From Pseudonocardiaceae bacterium YIM PH 21723 (GTDB lineage Bacteria; Actinomycetota; Actinomycetes; Mycobacteriales; Pseudonocardiaceae): DNA of 64,000 nucleotides. This document shows, piece after piece, positions 33,126-41,951 of the stretch. The translations under genes and the position numbers were made by a program. The notes under the pieces are model-generated. The model made no database searches and was not told the DNA's origin. It saw nothing but the letters and a program-made list of their open reading frames with translations. Within the stretch, counting starts at the first letter, position 1. Each line of letters opens with the position of its first letter. The stretch lies in the NCBI GenBank assembly GCA_003600225.1, contig QZFT01000023.1:186001-250000 (forward strand), in the 5' to 3' direction.

Positions 33126-36100
33126 ATGGCAGGACAACGCCGTGCACTGATCATCGGCTACTCACGTGGTCCCGAGGATCTGCGACAGGTCACCGACGAC
33201 GCCAACCGGCTCGCCCTGCTGCTGCGACATCGGCGCATCGGCCGCTTCGCCTCGGCGAACGTCCTGCTCCAGCCGGACAGGGCCACCGCCGAGCGCGCCC
33301 TGGAGCGCCTGCTCGAGGGCTGCCAGGCCGAAGACACGGTGCTGGTCCACGTGATCGGCGAGCTGCTCGCCACCCGCAGGCAGAACGACCGGTTCTACCT
33401 GCGGGTGGCGGACACGGCCCTCGACCAGCCACAGTCCACCGCCCTCCCGGACGTGCGGTTGCAGGAGATGCTGGACCGCTGCCAGGCGAGCCGGAAGGCG
33501 GTCTTCCTGGACTGTGTGCTGCAGGACCTGGACCCGCCGGTGGGCATGGCGCCCGTCACCGCGGTGCCGGACCTCGGTGACGCCACCTTCCTGACCGCGG
33601 CGACCGGCCGGTTCAGTCCCGCTCAGGCTCCGGTGACCGCGTACGACCATCCGTTCACCGCGGCGCTGGCCGACGTGCTCCGGTCGGGCAGCAACACGCC
33701 GACCACGGCGGCGGATCTGGTGCGGCGGGCGGCCGGCCAGGTCTACGAGCAACCAGTGGGTTCGGCGCACACCAGCGGCCTGTTCACCATCGCCGAGGCC
33801 CGCCAGCCCCTGCCGCCGCAGACCTGGCGACGGCCGACCGTGCTGGAGCTGACCGGCGGTCCGTGGACCGCGGACCGGATCGGCCGCAAGCCCGGCTACC
33901 GGGTCCCGATCGGCGTGAACCTCATCGGCCAGCCGGTCATGCTGGACCTCACTCCGGTGTTCCGGCACGGCGACGGCCCGCACGGCCTGATCATCGACCG
34001 CACCGGCGATCGCTGGGTGGGCGTGCTGCGCGACATCATCGGCGGGCTGATGGCGACGCACTCGCCGGAGGACCTGGAGTTCCTGTTCCTGCACGCCGGA
34101 GCGCCCACTACCTTCATGAACGTGGCCCAGCTGCCACACGGCATCGCGACGATCGACGCCACCGACCAGCCCGCCCGGGTGGCCGATGAGCTGTGGGCCG
34201 AGCTGCGCCGACGGCAACGGATGCTGGAACAGGCCGGCGCGAAACACGTCGACGACTACCGGCAGCGCCGGGCCGGGGACCCCGGACTCCCGGCCATCCC
34301 CGAGCTGGTCGTGGTGCTGGTGCAGGCGGATCGGTACGCGGGTGGTCCCGAATTGCGGGAGACCCTGTTCACCCTGTGCCGGATGGGGCGTTCGGTCAAC
34401 GTGCACCTGCTGTTCGAGATGGCCGAGCCGGACGCGGTTCCCGGACTGGACGCCTACTTCGCCTTCCGGATCGAGGTCGACCGGGACCAGGCCCGGCTGA
34501 CCACGCAGAACCAGGGCACGACCAGCTATCTGCCGCTCGGCATGGTCCCGTTCCAGCAGTGGGACGAAATGATCGTCGCGATGGCCGAGGCCGGCTGGCT
34601 CACCCCCATCACGCGCACCGAACCCCCGCGCAGGCCCATCCCCCTCGGCACGACCGAGGACGGCGGGCGGATCGAGGTGGACTTCGCCGACGACCAGCAT
34701 CTGTCGATCTTCGGAGACCGGGAGTCCGGCAAGACGACCCTGCTGCGAACGGTGATCAAGGGCATCACCGGGCAGTACACCCCGGAGCAGGCGATGTTCC
34801 TGGTACTCGACCCGCACCACTCGCTGTCCGGCCTGGTCGACGAGGAGCACCTGCTCGGTCACGCGGTCACCACGAGGTCGATGGACCACATGCTGGGTGA
34901 CGTCATCACGTCGCTGCGCAAACGCGTGCCGGGGTCACACATCACCCAGCGGCAGAGCCGCAACCAGGCCTGGTGGACGGGGCCGGACGTGTTCGTCGTC
35001 GTCGACGACTACGAGCAGCTGATGAACGGCTTCCAGCAGCAACTGGCGCCGCTGGGCGAGATGCTCGGCCTGGCCGGCAGCATCGGCCTGCACCTGATCG
35101 CCGCGTGTTCCGCGGAGGCCGCGTACAAGCAGCTGTACGACCGGGTGCTCGGTGCGGCGCGGGAGCGCTCCCTCGCGATCGTGCTGCCCGGTATGCCCGG
35201 CGGTGGCAGGCTACCCGATTCGATCGAGGTCTCCGAGGGCCCGGCCGGTCGGGCCGACCTGGTGCGTCCCGGCGGTGGCGAACCGGTTCGCTTCCAGGCA
35301 CTGGACACCCCTGACCCGTCCGAACCGGCGGCTGCCGGGGCGACGACCGCCACCACTCCCCCGCTGAGCCTGGAGCATCACCTGCTGGCCTTCGGGACCA
35401 GCCTGTCCGAGCACGCCGCGCTGCTGCGCGCGGCAATCAGCGGCATTACCCAGCGGTACACCGCGGCGGAAGCGCTCATCCTGGTGCTCGACGGCGAGAA
35501 CACCCTGGGAGGCGCCGTCCCGGAGGACTATCTGCTGGCGTATCACCGCAGCGATGACGAGCTCGAAACGACGCTGTCGGACGTGGCCAAGTCAATGGAA
35601 CACCGCGTGCGCACCGCGTGGCGCGGTCCGAAACTGTTCATCATCGTCAACGGCCTGCCTAACTATCGGCGGCTGGTGCAGTGGGAGCCGTTCCTGCCGC
35701 ACGCGCGGCACATCGGCCTGCACCTGATCGTCACCGCGCGCCCGGAGGCGTTCCACAGTGCGCGGCACGCCCAATTGCTGGGCGATCTCAGGCAGCGTCG
35801 TATCCCGACGCTGCTGCAGGCCGGCTACCCGGTGCACTACCGGCCGAGCAACATGAAACCGGACATACCGGGGGAACCCGCCCTGGTGCTGGAGCAGGGT
35901 CGCCAGGCCAGGATCGTGGACCTCGGCTTCCCGGATACCGGGCGGCGCATCGCCATCGGCACCGGCGAGGACGGTGGGCCCGTGGAGGTCGATTTCAGCA
36001 TCCACCAGCACCTGATGGCCTTCGGTGCGGCGAAGACGGGCCGGTCCACGTTGCTGCGCACCGTCATGAAGGGCATCACCGAGCGGTACACCGCCCAGGA

Positions 36101-36632
36101 AGCCCTGATCGTCGTGATCGACTATTCGGGGTCCCTGAGGGACGTGGTCGACGGAGAACACCTGCTGGCCCATGTCGGCGAGCGGGACGACCTGCCCTCG
36201 ATTCTGCCGGACGTGATCACGAGTATGACCAAGCGGCTGGCCGGTCCATGGACGGGTCCGGAGCTGTTCCTGGTGATCGATGACCTCCACGCTGTACGGG
36301 AGCCGGAGTCCCCCATGGCCCAGTGGCCCTTGGAACCACTGCGCTCGGTCATCCAGCGGGCAGCGGAGGTCGGCCTGCATCTGGTGACCACCGATCGGAC
36401 CGCCACGGGTGGCAAGCACATCGAACACTGCACCGTGCTGTCCGCCGTGAAGCGGGCGAGCAGCCCGGCGGTGTACCTGCCGTGTGGCGAGAACGAGGGC
36501 CGGTGGCAGGACGTCCCGGAGTTCTCCGGCGAGCCGGGTCAGGCCGTGCTGTCCCGCTGTGTCGGCGTCTCGACCCCGGTCCGGCTGCACGACACCCCGC
36601 CCGCCGGATCGGCGGACGGGGTGACCGGGTGA
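33126..36632 (+). CDS. pseudo-caspase fused to an EccC-type FtsK/SpoIIIE ATPase with triplicated last domain
   Basis: A 1168-residue soluble protein. Residues 5-225 form a caspase (C14)-like domain (ALIIGYSRGP, DDANRLALLL, KAVFLDC). The catalytic His segment is HVIGE (75-79) instead of SGHG, and DCC becomes DCV (129-131), so the dyad looks lost. Residues 255-490 match EccC ATPase domain 1 but with a broken P-loop (DRTGDRWV, 291-298). Three similar EccC domain-3-like units follow, each with GITxxYT: P-loop GDRESGKT (530-537, intact, Walker B VVVDD 624-628), GTSLSEHA (757-764, dead) and GAAKTGRS (967-974, Lys to Arg). No TM or ESX partner is present. Start ATG follows GGGGGTAGG. Confidence 0.88.
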   Translation: MAGQRRALIIGYSRGPEDLRQVTDDANRLALLLRHRRIGRFASANVLLQPDRATAERALERLLEGCQAEDTVLVHVIGELLATRRQNDRFYLRVADTALDQPQSTALPDVRLQEMLDRCQASRKAVFLDCVLQDLDPPVGMAPVTAVPDLGDATFLTAATGRFSPAQAPVTAYDHPFTAALADVLRSGSNTPTTAADLVRRAAGQVYEQPVGSAHTSGLFTIAEARQPLPPQTWRRPTVLELTGGPWTADRIGRKPGYRVPIGVNLIGQPVMLDLTPVFRHGDGPHGLIIDRTGDRWVGVLRDIIGGLMATHSPEDLEFLFLHAGAPTTFMNVAQLPHGIATIDATDQPARVADELWAELRRRQRMLEQAGAKHVDDYRQRRAGDPGLPAIPELVVVLVQADRYAGGPELRETLFTLCRMGRSVNVHLLFEMAEPDAVPGLDAYFAFRIEVDRDQARLTTQNQGTTSYLPLGMVPFQQWDEMIVAMAEAGWLTPITRTEPPRRPIPLGTTEDGGRIEVDFADDQHLSIFGDRESGKTTLLRTVIKGITGQYTPEQAMFLVLDPHHSLSGLVDEEHLLGHAVTTRSMDHMLGDVITSLRKRVPGSHITQRQSRNQAWWTGPDVFVVVDDYEQLMNGFQQQLAPLGEMLGLAGSIGLHLIAACSAEAAYKQLYDRVLGAARERSLAIVLPGMPGGGRLPDSIEVSEGPAGRADLVRPGGGEPVRFQALDTPDPSEPAAAGATTATTPPLSLEHHLLAFGTSLSEHAALLRAAISGITQRYTAAEALILVLDGENTLGGAVPEDYLLAYHRSDDELETTLSDVAKSMEHRVRTAWRGPKLFIIVNGLPNYRRLVQWEPFLPHARHIGLHLIVTARPEAFHSARHAQLLGDLRQRRIPTLLQAGYPVHYRPSNMKPDIPGEPALVLEQGRQARIVDLGFPDTGRRIAIGTGEDGGPVEVDFSIHQHLMAFGAAKTGRSTLLRTVMKGITERYTAQEALIVVIDYSGSLRDVVDGEHLLAHVGERDDLPSILPDVITSMTKRLAGPWTGPELFLVIDDLHAVREPESPMAQWPLEPLRSVIQRAAEVGLHLVTTDRTATGGKHIEHCTVLSAVKRASSPAVYLPCGENEGRWQDVPEFSGEPGQAVLSRCVGVSTPVRLHDTPPAGSADGVTG

Positions 36633-36636
36633 TCGA

Positions 36637-36918
36637 TCAGCAGTCGACGAACTTCCGGTACTTCCAGCCGTAGCCCCAGCTCTTCTCCTCACCGCGGTTG
36701 AGCGACTTGCACGCGCCGGCGGTTCCGTCGGTGTACTCCGCCCGGATCCGGATGGTGTAGTCGCAATAGGAGTTCCTGGCCCAGACATAGAGCTGGTTGT
36801 TCGACCGGGCCGTGCATTTCTCCGCATTGCTCTGCACACCGGCAGGCTCGGCAGTGGCCACGCTCGTTCCCAGAAAACCGAGCGCGACGACAATTCCCAG
36901 AATGGTCTTCCGATACAT
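36637..36918 (-). CDS. secreted tendamistat-like (alpha-amylase inhibitor family) protein
   Basis: A 93-residue precursor with signal peptide MYRKTILGIVVALGFLGTSVATA. The mature part has four Cys spaced 16, 17 and 22 residues, close to tendamistat's 15, 17, 27. The middle block C-DYTIRIRAEYTDGTAGA-C parallels tendamistat's second disulfide connection. The inhibitory WRY triplet is not conserved (the loop reads YVWARNSY), so it may not inhibit amylase. GGAGAAGGA precedes ATG 36918. It ends five bases from the convergent caspase-EccC stop. Confidence 0.7.
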   Translation of the reverse strand: MYRKTILGIVVALGFLGTSVATAEPAGVQSNAEKCTARSNNQLYVWARNSYCDYTIRIRAEYTDGTAGACKSLNRGEEKSWGYGWKYRKFVDC

Positions 36919-37029
36919 GTTCCTTCTCCCCTGTAGGACGAGGAGACCAGCGGACCACGACCCCCATCCCGCCGGAAGGCGTCGCCCTGTCCAGGCATGC
37001 GCCGGACAGTCCGGCGACACGCCTACCAG

Positions 37030-37770
37030 CTACAACGCCTGCCCGGCCACGGCGACGAGCCCGCCGTCCACGACGAGGTCCTGACCGTTGACATACCCGG
37101 ATTCCACCGATCCGAGAAAGCGCACGACATTCGCCACCTCCTCGGCGGAACCGATCCGGCCCGCCGGAATTCCTTTCACCACGGAGGCCGCGGTATCGGC
37201 GGACACATTCGCCGTGTACATGGGCGTTTCGATGTAACCGGGACTCACCGAATTGACCCGGATACGGCGGGGCGCCAATTCGGCGGCGAGGGTGCGGGTG
37301 AGGTTGTGCACGGCCGCCTTGGTCGCCGAGTACAGCGAGCCGCCGTCCAGGCCGCGGTGCAGGGTCCAGGACGCGTTGATCACGATCGAGGCGCCGTCGG
37401 CGAGCAGTGGAAGGGCGCGCTGGATGGTGAAGTAGACGCCCTTGAAGTTGATCCCGGTGACCCGGTCGAACTCGGACTCGGTGACCTCCGGCATCGGCTG
37501 GAACGACGCCACCCCGGCATTGGCGAACACCATGTCCAGGTGCCCGGCCCGGTCCCGGACGACCGTCATCAGCCGATCGATGTCCGCCAGGTCCGCCACG
37601 TCCCCGGGGACCGCGATCGCCCGCTCCCCCAGTTCGGCGGCCGCCTTGTCCAGCCGTTCCCGGTCCCGGCCGGTGATCACGACGCGGGTGCCGTCGGCGA
37701 CCAGCAGGCGAGCCAGCGCGAGGCCCATGCCGCTGCCGCCGCCGGTGATCAGTGCAGTGCGTTCACTCAT
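37030..37770 (-). CDS. short-chain dehydrogenase/reductase
   Basis: A 246-residue classical SDR: NAD(P)-binding TGGGSGMG, NAG motif FANAGVASF, catalytic Ser in INASW, YSATK (Tyr-x-x-x-Lys) and the PG motif SPGYIETPM. It reduces or oxidises an unknown carbonyl/alcohol. It follows the XRE regulator gene on the same strand after 43 bp and is probably co-transcribed with it. Confidence 0.88.
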   Translation of the reverse strand: MSERTALITGGGSGMGLALARLLVADGTRVVITGRDRERLDKAAAELGERAIAVPGDVADLADIDRLMTVVRDRAGHLDMVFANAGVASFQPMPEVTESEFDRVTGINFKGVYFTIQRALPLLADGASIVINASWTLHRGLDGGSLYSATKAAVHNLTRTLAAELAPRRIRVNSVSPGYIETPMYTANVSADTAASVVKGIPAGRIGSAEEVANVVRFLGSVESGYVNGQDLVVDGGLVAVAGQAL

Positions 37771-37813
37771 GGCACCAGCCTGCGTCGAACCGGCGATACC
37801 CGGCAGTGCCTGG

Positions 37814-38581
37814 TTATCCGGGGACCGGCACCACCACGCTGGGCTGATAGAGCTCCAGCCGCCAGTCCGGCTGGCCGGGCACCACCAGGGTGGTCACGTC
37901 GAACGTCAGGCCACCGGCCACCCGCTTCACCGCGCGGGCGTGCGTGCCGACCTCGTGCCGGTCCCACAACCGGGCGAACTCCGGGCTGCGCGCACCGAGT
38001 TCGGCGGCCAGCCGGTGGTATTCGGGATCGTCGGGCGACTGCGCGGCGAGGGCCCGGTAGCCGGCGACGACCTCGGCCGCCGTGGATTCCCGGGCGTCGC
38101 GGAAGTTCTCGCTGGTGAAGAAGGCGACCAGGCAGTTGGTGTCCCCGGCCCGGTAGCCGAAGATCGTGCGTGCCGGCTCGTTGACCGCGAGGAGGTTCCA
38201 GTAGCGGTCCAGCAGCAGCGCCGGGTTGGGCGCCCAGCCGTCGACCAGGCGGCGGATCTCCGGCGGCGGCGCCGCGACGCCGGGTGGCCGGAGGATCGGC
38301 GGGTTGAGCCCGGCCAGCAGGTACAGGTGCACCCGTTCCGGCTCGGTCAGCCGCAGTGTCCGGGCGATGGCGTCGAGCACCCCGGCCGACACGGTGATCT
38401 CCCGGCCCTGTTCCAGCCAGGTGTACCAGGACACGCCGACCCCGGCGAGCAGCGCGACCTCCTCGCGGCGCAGCCCCGGCGTGCGCCGCCGGGTACCCGG
38501 TGGCAACCCGACGTCCACGGGCATCAGCCTGGCCCGTCTGCTGCGCAGGAACTCCTGCAACTGCTCCCGTCGATCCCCCAT
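37814..38581 (-). CDS. XRE/MmyB-type helix-turn-helix regulator
   Basis: A 255-residue regulator: an N-terminal HTH_XRE (LRREEVALLAGVGVSWYTWLEQGR) and a C-terminal MmyB-like ligand-binding domain (LLLDRYWNLLAVNEPA... WDRHEVGTHARAVKRV). Such proteins typically repress adjacent SDR genes and bind fatty-acid-like ligands. The ATG at 38581 gives MGDRREQLQEF. A 7+7 palindrome lies in the 66-bp gap to the divergent SDR gene. Confidence 0.9.
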   Translation of the reverse strand: MGDRREQLQEFLRSRRARLMPVDVGLPPGTRRRTPGLRREEVALLAGVGVSWYTWLEQGREITVSAGVLDAIARTLRLTEPERVHLYLLAGLNPPILRPPGVAAPPPEIRRLVDGWAPNPALLLDRYWNLLAVNEPARTIFGYRAGDTNCLVAFFTSENFRDARESTAAEVVAGYRALAAQSPDDPEYHRLAAELGARSPEFARLWDRHEVGTHARAVKRVAGGLTFDVTTLVVPGQPDWRLELYQPSVVVPVPG

Positions 38582-38606
38582 GCCGGCACCATAACGGACG
38601 GGGAAT

Positions 38607-38625
38607 CCTGACACGATCTGTCAGG
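38607..38625. promoter_or_regulatory. palindromic operator between XRE/MmyB regulator and SDR
   Basis: CCTGACA-CGATC-TGTCAGG is a perfect 7+7 dyad with a 5-bp centre, midway between the two divergent starts. It is the natural binding site for the adjacent XRE regulator. Confidence 0.65.
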
Positions 38626-38647
38626 GTTCACGCCCAGGGTGTCCGAT

Positions 38648-39565
38648 ATGGACACGAACCTGAACGGCAAGGTCGCGGTGGTGGCCGGCGGAACCCGGGG
38701 CGCCAGCCGGGCCATCGCGGTGGAACTGGGGCGCGCCGGGGCGACCGTGTACGTCACCGGGCGCAGCAGCGGAACGCACAGGTCCGAAGTGGACCGTCCG
38801 GAGACCATCGAGGACACCGTCCGGCTGATCACCGAGGCGGGCGGCACCGGAATCGCGTTGCGGGTGGATCACCTGGAACCGGACCAGGTCCGCGGGCTGG
38901 CGGCGCGGATCGACGCCGAGCACGGCGGGCTGGACATCCTGGTCGACGGGATCTGGGGCGGCGATCACCTGATGGAGTGGGCCAAACCCGTGTGGGAGCA
39001 CTCCCTGGACGCCAGCCTGCGGATGATCCGGCTGGGCATCGACGCGCACATCATCACCAGCCATGTGCTGCTGCCGCTGGTGATCCGCAAACCGGGTGGT
39101 CTGCTGATCGACCTGACCGATGGCACCGCCGAGTACAACGCGAAGTTCCGTGAAGGCTCATGCCTGGCCTACTACCTGGCCAAGGTCAACGGCAATCTGC
39201 TGGCGATGGCCCAGGGGCACGAGACGAAGGAGTACGGCACCACCGCGGTCGCCGTGACCCCGGGCTGGCTGCGTTCCGAGGCGATGCTGACCCACTACGG
39301 GGTGACGGAACAGAACTGGCGGGACGCGGCGGCCAAGGAACCGCATTTCGTGATCTCCGAGTCCCCGGTGTTCGTCGGCCGCGGAGTCGCCGCCCTGGCC
39401 GCCGATCCGGACCGGGCGCGGTACACCGGCCAGACACTCAGCAGCTTCCAGCTGGCTCAGACCTACGACATCGACGACACCGACGGCAGCCGTCCGGATG
39501 CCTGGCGGTACATCGCCGAAGTGGAAGCGGCGGGGAAACCCGCGGACGCCACCGGCTACCGGTGA
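38648..39565 (+). CDS. short-chain dehydrogenase/reductase, DHRS1-like
   Basis: A 305-residue SDR variant: cofactor motif AGGTRGASRAIA and TGRSSGT, with the active-site Ser/Tyr region divergent (LIDLTDGTAEYNAKFREGSCLAYYLAKVN: Tyr-x-x-x-Lys as YYLAK). The substrate lid TPGWLRSEAML is present. DHRS1-like proteins are frequently partnered with MmyB regulators, as here. ATG at 38648 with AGGGTG upstream is preferred over GTG 38639. Overlaps the convergent WYL gene by 10 bp. Confidence 0.88.
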   Translation: MDTNLNGKVAVVAGGTRGASRAIAVELGRAGATVYVTGRSSGTHRSEVDRPETIEDTVRLITEAGGTGIALRVDHLEPDQVRGLAARIDAEHGGLDILVDGIWGGDHLMEWAKPVWEHSLDASLRMIRLGIDAHIITSHVLLPLVIRKPGGLLIDLTDGTAEYNAKFREGSCLAYYLAKVNGNLLAMAQGHETKEYGTTAVAVTPGWLRSEAMLTHYGVTEQNWRDAAAKEPHFVISESPVFVGRGVAALAADPDRARYTGQTLSSFQLAQTYDIDDTDGSRPDAWRYIAEVEAAGKPADATGYR

Positions 39566-40509
39566 CGGTCGGCCATCCGCCGTGCGAGGTCGGCGAACTC
39601 GGCGCGCACGGCGGGTGGCGACAGGATCTCCACCCCCGCGCCGAGCGGCAATAGCTGGTCCGCGGCGATGTGCGGCTCCTCCAGGCCCAGCTCCACCTCG
39701 ATCCACCCCTCGGCATCGGGCGCCCCGGCCCCGGCCAGCGCGACAACGGCTTGGTCGGCACCCAGCACGGCGGGCAACGTGCGCACCCCCTGGGGGCTGA
39801 GCCGCACCAGCACCCGGGTGCGCACCAGCGATTCGGCGAACTCGGCGGAGGACCGCGCCCACCATCCGGCCAGGTCGAAATCGGCCGGCCGGTCGAAGTG
39901 CTCGTCGAGGGGCTCGGCCCACTCGACCCGGCCGACCCGGTAGGTCCGCACGGTGTCCTCGACCCCGGCGACCAGATACCAGCTGCCCGCCTTGAGCACG
40001 AGGCCCAGTGGTTCCAGCTCCCGCTCCTTTCCCCGGTAGCCGACCAGGACCCGGTGCTGCTCCCACACCGCACGGGCGAGGACCGCCAACTGCTCGGTGG
40101 AGTCCGGATCGCGGAACCAGCCCGGGGCGTCCAGGTGGAACCGCTGCGCCAGGTGTTGTGCCTGGTCCCGCAGCGCGGCGGGCATGGCGGCGGCCACTTT
40201 GGCGTGCGCGGCGGAGACGGCGGTGCCCAGCCCGAGCTCGGTCAGCGCCCGGGGCACACCCATCGCGAAGATCGCCACGGCCTCCCGGGAGGTCAGCCCG
40301 TCCAGCCTGCTGCGCCAGCCGTCCACGAGGCGGACCCCGCCGTGCCTGCCCGGCTCCGTCCACAGTGGAACCCCGGCGGCCTGCAACGCCGCGACGTCCC
40401 GGCTCATCGTCCGCTCGGACACGTCCAAGGCCTCGGCGAGCTCGCCGATCGTCGCGCTGCGCCTGCTCTGCAGGGTGAACAACAACGCCACCAGCCGCTC
40501 CGCTCGCAT
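39556..40509 (-). CDS. WYL-domain transcriptional regulator (DeoR-type HTH)
   Basis: A 317-residue regulator: N-terminal HTH_11 (ATIGELAEALDVSERTMSRDVAALQAAGVPL) with a G-rich wing (EPGRHGGVRL), then a WYL domain (LKAGSWYLVAGVEDTVRTYRVGRV) and a WCX end. WYL proteins sense nucleic-acid or nucleotide ligands and often regulate stress or defence genes. It is divergent from the PPOX-type gene, its likely target. Confidence 0.88.
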   Translation of the reverse strand: MRAERLVALLFTLQSRRSATIGELAEALDVSERTMSRDVAALQAAGVPLWTEPGRHGGVRLVDGWRSRLDGLTSREAVAIFAMGVPRALTELGLGTAVSAAHAKVAAAMPAALRDQAQHLAQRFHLDAPGWFRDPDSTEQLAVLARAVWEQHRVLVGYRGKERELEPLGLVLKAGSWYLVAGVEDTVRTYRVGRVEWAEPLDEHFDRPADFDLAGWWARSSAEFAESLVRTRVLVRLSPQGVRTLPAVLGADQAVVALAGAGAPDAEGWIEVELGLEEPHIAADQLLPLGAGVEILSPPAVRAEFADLARRMADRHR

Positions 40510-40543
40510 ACCGATCACCGTACTGGCTGGTTAGGCTGGCCTC

Positions 40544-41548
40544 ATGGGGATCATCTGTAACGTGGGGGAACTCGAAAAGGCCGTGGGCAGCAGGATGCTG
40601 CCAGTCATGATGAAGTCGATCGACCGGCTCGACGAGCACTGCGAGCATCTGCTCTCGCTGTCGCCCGCCATGGTGCTCGGCTATCTCGACGGCGACGGCA
40701 GGCCACGAGCCGAGGTACTCGGCGGTGCCGTGGGCTTCGCCGTCCCGGAGAGCCCGACCAGCCTGCCGCTGCCGCTGCCCGCCGACGCCGCACCCGGAAC
40801 CGGCGCCGCGTTGCTGGTGCTGATCCCCGGCTGGCGGGAGACGCTGCGGATCAACGGAACGGTGCGGGCCGGCGGCTTGACCGTCACCGAGGCGTTCCTG
40901 CACTGCGGCAAGGCGGTGCTGCGGTCGAATCTCTGGTCGCCGGCCACCCCCTCGGCGGCGGACACGGCCGAGGAGGGTCTCGGTGCCGCCGCGACCGCGT
41001 TCCTGGCGGCCGCCCCCTTCACGGTGATCACCTCGCGGGACGGCGCGGACAACGCGGACGCCAGCCCGAAGGGAGATCCGCCCGGCGTGATCCGGCCGAT
41101 CGGCCCGACGACCGTCGCGATCGCCGAGCGGCCGGGAAACCGCCGGACGGACACCTTCCACAATGTGCTGGAGCACCCCGAGGTGGCCGTCGTGGCACTG
41201 TGCCCCGGCGACGACCGGACCCTGGAACTCAGCGGCACGGCGTCACTGAGCACCGACCCCGAGCTGCTGGAATCCATGGCCGAACGCGGGAAGGCCCCCA
41301 AGGCGGTCCTGCTGCTGGAGGTCGTGCACAGCCGGCTCGCGGTGAGCGCCGCCATCCGGGACAGCCGGCTCTGGGACACCGACCGGCATGCCGATCCCGC
41401 ACAGCTGCCCCGGGCGTCGAAGGTCTGGGCGGACCACATGAAACTGAACGAGACCACCGGCTTCGCCGCCAAGCTGATCCGCGGCATGAGCAACGAACGA
41501 CTGCTCCGCGCCGGTGTCGAGATGGACTACAAGCAGAACCTGTACTAG
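40544..41548 (+). CDS. PPOX-class FMN-binding split-barrel protein (MSMEG_1061-type)
   Basis: A 334-residue flavin-binding protein. Segments LSLSPAMVLGYLDGDGRPRAEVLGG and TVAIAERPGNRRTDTFHNVLEHPEVAVVALCPG match the pyridoxamine-phosphate-oxidase-like split barrel. A duplicated barrel layout fits its length. These proteins bind FMN or F420 and reduce small molecules; the specific reaction is unknown. The stop overlaps the convergent cupin by 4 bp. Confidence 0.78.
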   Translation: MGIICNVGELEKAVGSRMLPVMMKSIDRLDEHCEHLLSLSPAMVLGYLDGDGRPRAEVLGGAVGFAVPESPTSLPLPLPADAAPGTGAALLVLIPGWRETLRINGTVRAGGLTVTEAFLHCGKAVLRSNLWSPATPSAADTAEEGLGAAATAFLAAAPFTVITSRDGADNADASPKGDPPGVIRPIGPTTVAIAERPGNRRTDTFHNVLEHPEVAVVALCPGDDRTLELSGTASLSTDPELLESMAERGKAPKAVLLLEVVHSRLAVSAAIRDSRLWDTDRHADPAQLPRASKVWADHMKLNETTGFAAKLIRGMSNERLLRAGVEMDYKQNLY

Positions 41549-41880
41549 CCCTCCGGGTAGAAGACGAACAGGGTGCAGCCGGTCGCGGTCTGCGGCACGT
41601 GCCAGGACCCGGCCGGAGCGTGCAGGAAGGTCCCGGCCGGGTAGTCCCGCGCGCCGTCGTTGAAGGTGCCGGCGGCGACGTAGACCTCCTCCGGGCCGGG
41701 TGTGTGCTCGTCCCGGTGCGGCCAGCGGGCGCCGGGATCGAGCTCCAGGAGGTTGGCCGTGGCGCCACCGGTTCCGGTCCACAGCAGGCGATGCCGGACC
41801 CCGGGGAACAGCTCGCGGGCCGGGACATCGGCGGGCGAGACGGAGACGTAGTCGCGCTGAGCGAGGATCTCTGGGTTCAT
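41545..41880 (-). CDS. small cupin-domain protein
   Basis: A 111-residue single-cupin protein. Cupin motif 1 reads GARWPHRDEHTPGPEEVYVAAG (metal ligands His, His, Glu) and motif 2 PAGTFLHAPAGSWHVP. It resembles the ChrR-type anti-sigma cupin fold, possibly a small dioxygenase or Zn-binding sensor. It is divergent from the AraC-type regulator, which is likely to control it. Confidence 0.8.
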   Translation of the reverse strand: MNPEILAQRDYVSVSPADVPARELFPGVRHRLLWTGTGGATANLLELDPGARWPHRDEHTPGPEEVYVAAGTFNDGARDYPAGTFLHAPAGSWHVPQTATGCTLFVFYPEG

Positions 41881-41951
41881 ATCTCCACCTTGCCGATCAC
41901 CCGATACGGCGAGACAGTGTCAAGAAAGACACCCTGGGGTACTTTTCTGCC

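Noticed and set aside
33162-34889. 575-codon frame opposite the caspase-EccC gene
   Set aside because: Low-complexity His/Val/Arg/Gly composition without motifs; antisense shadow.
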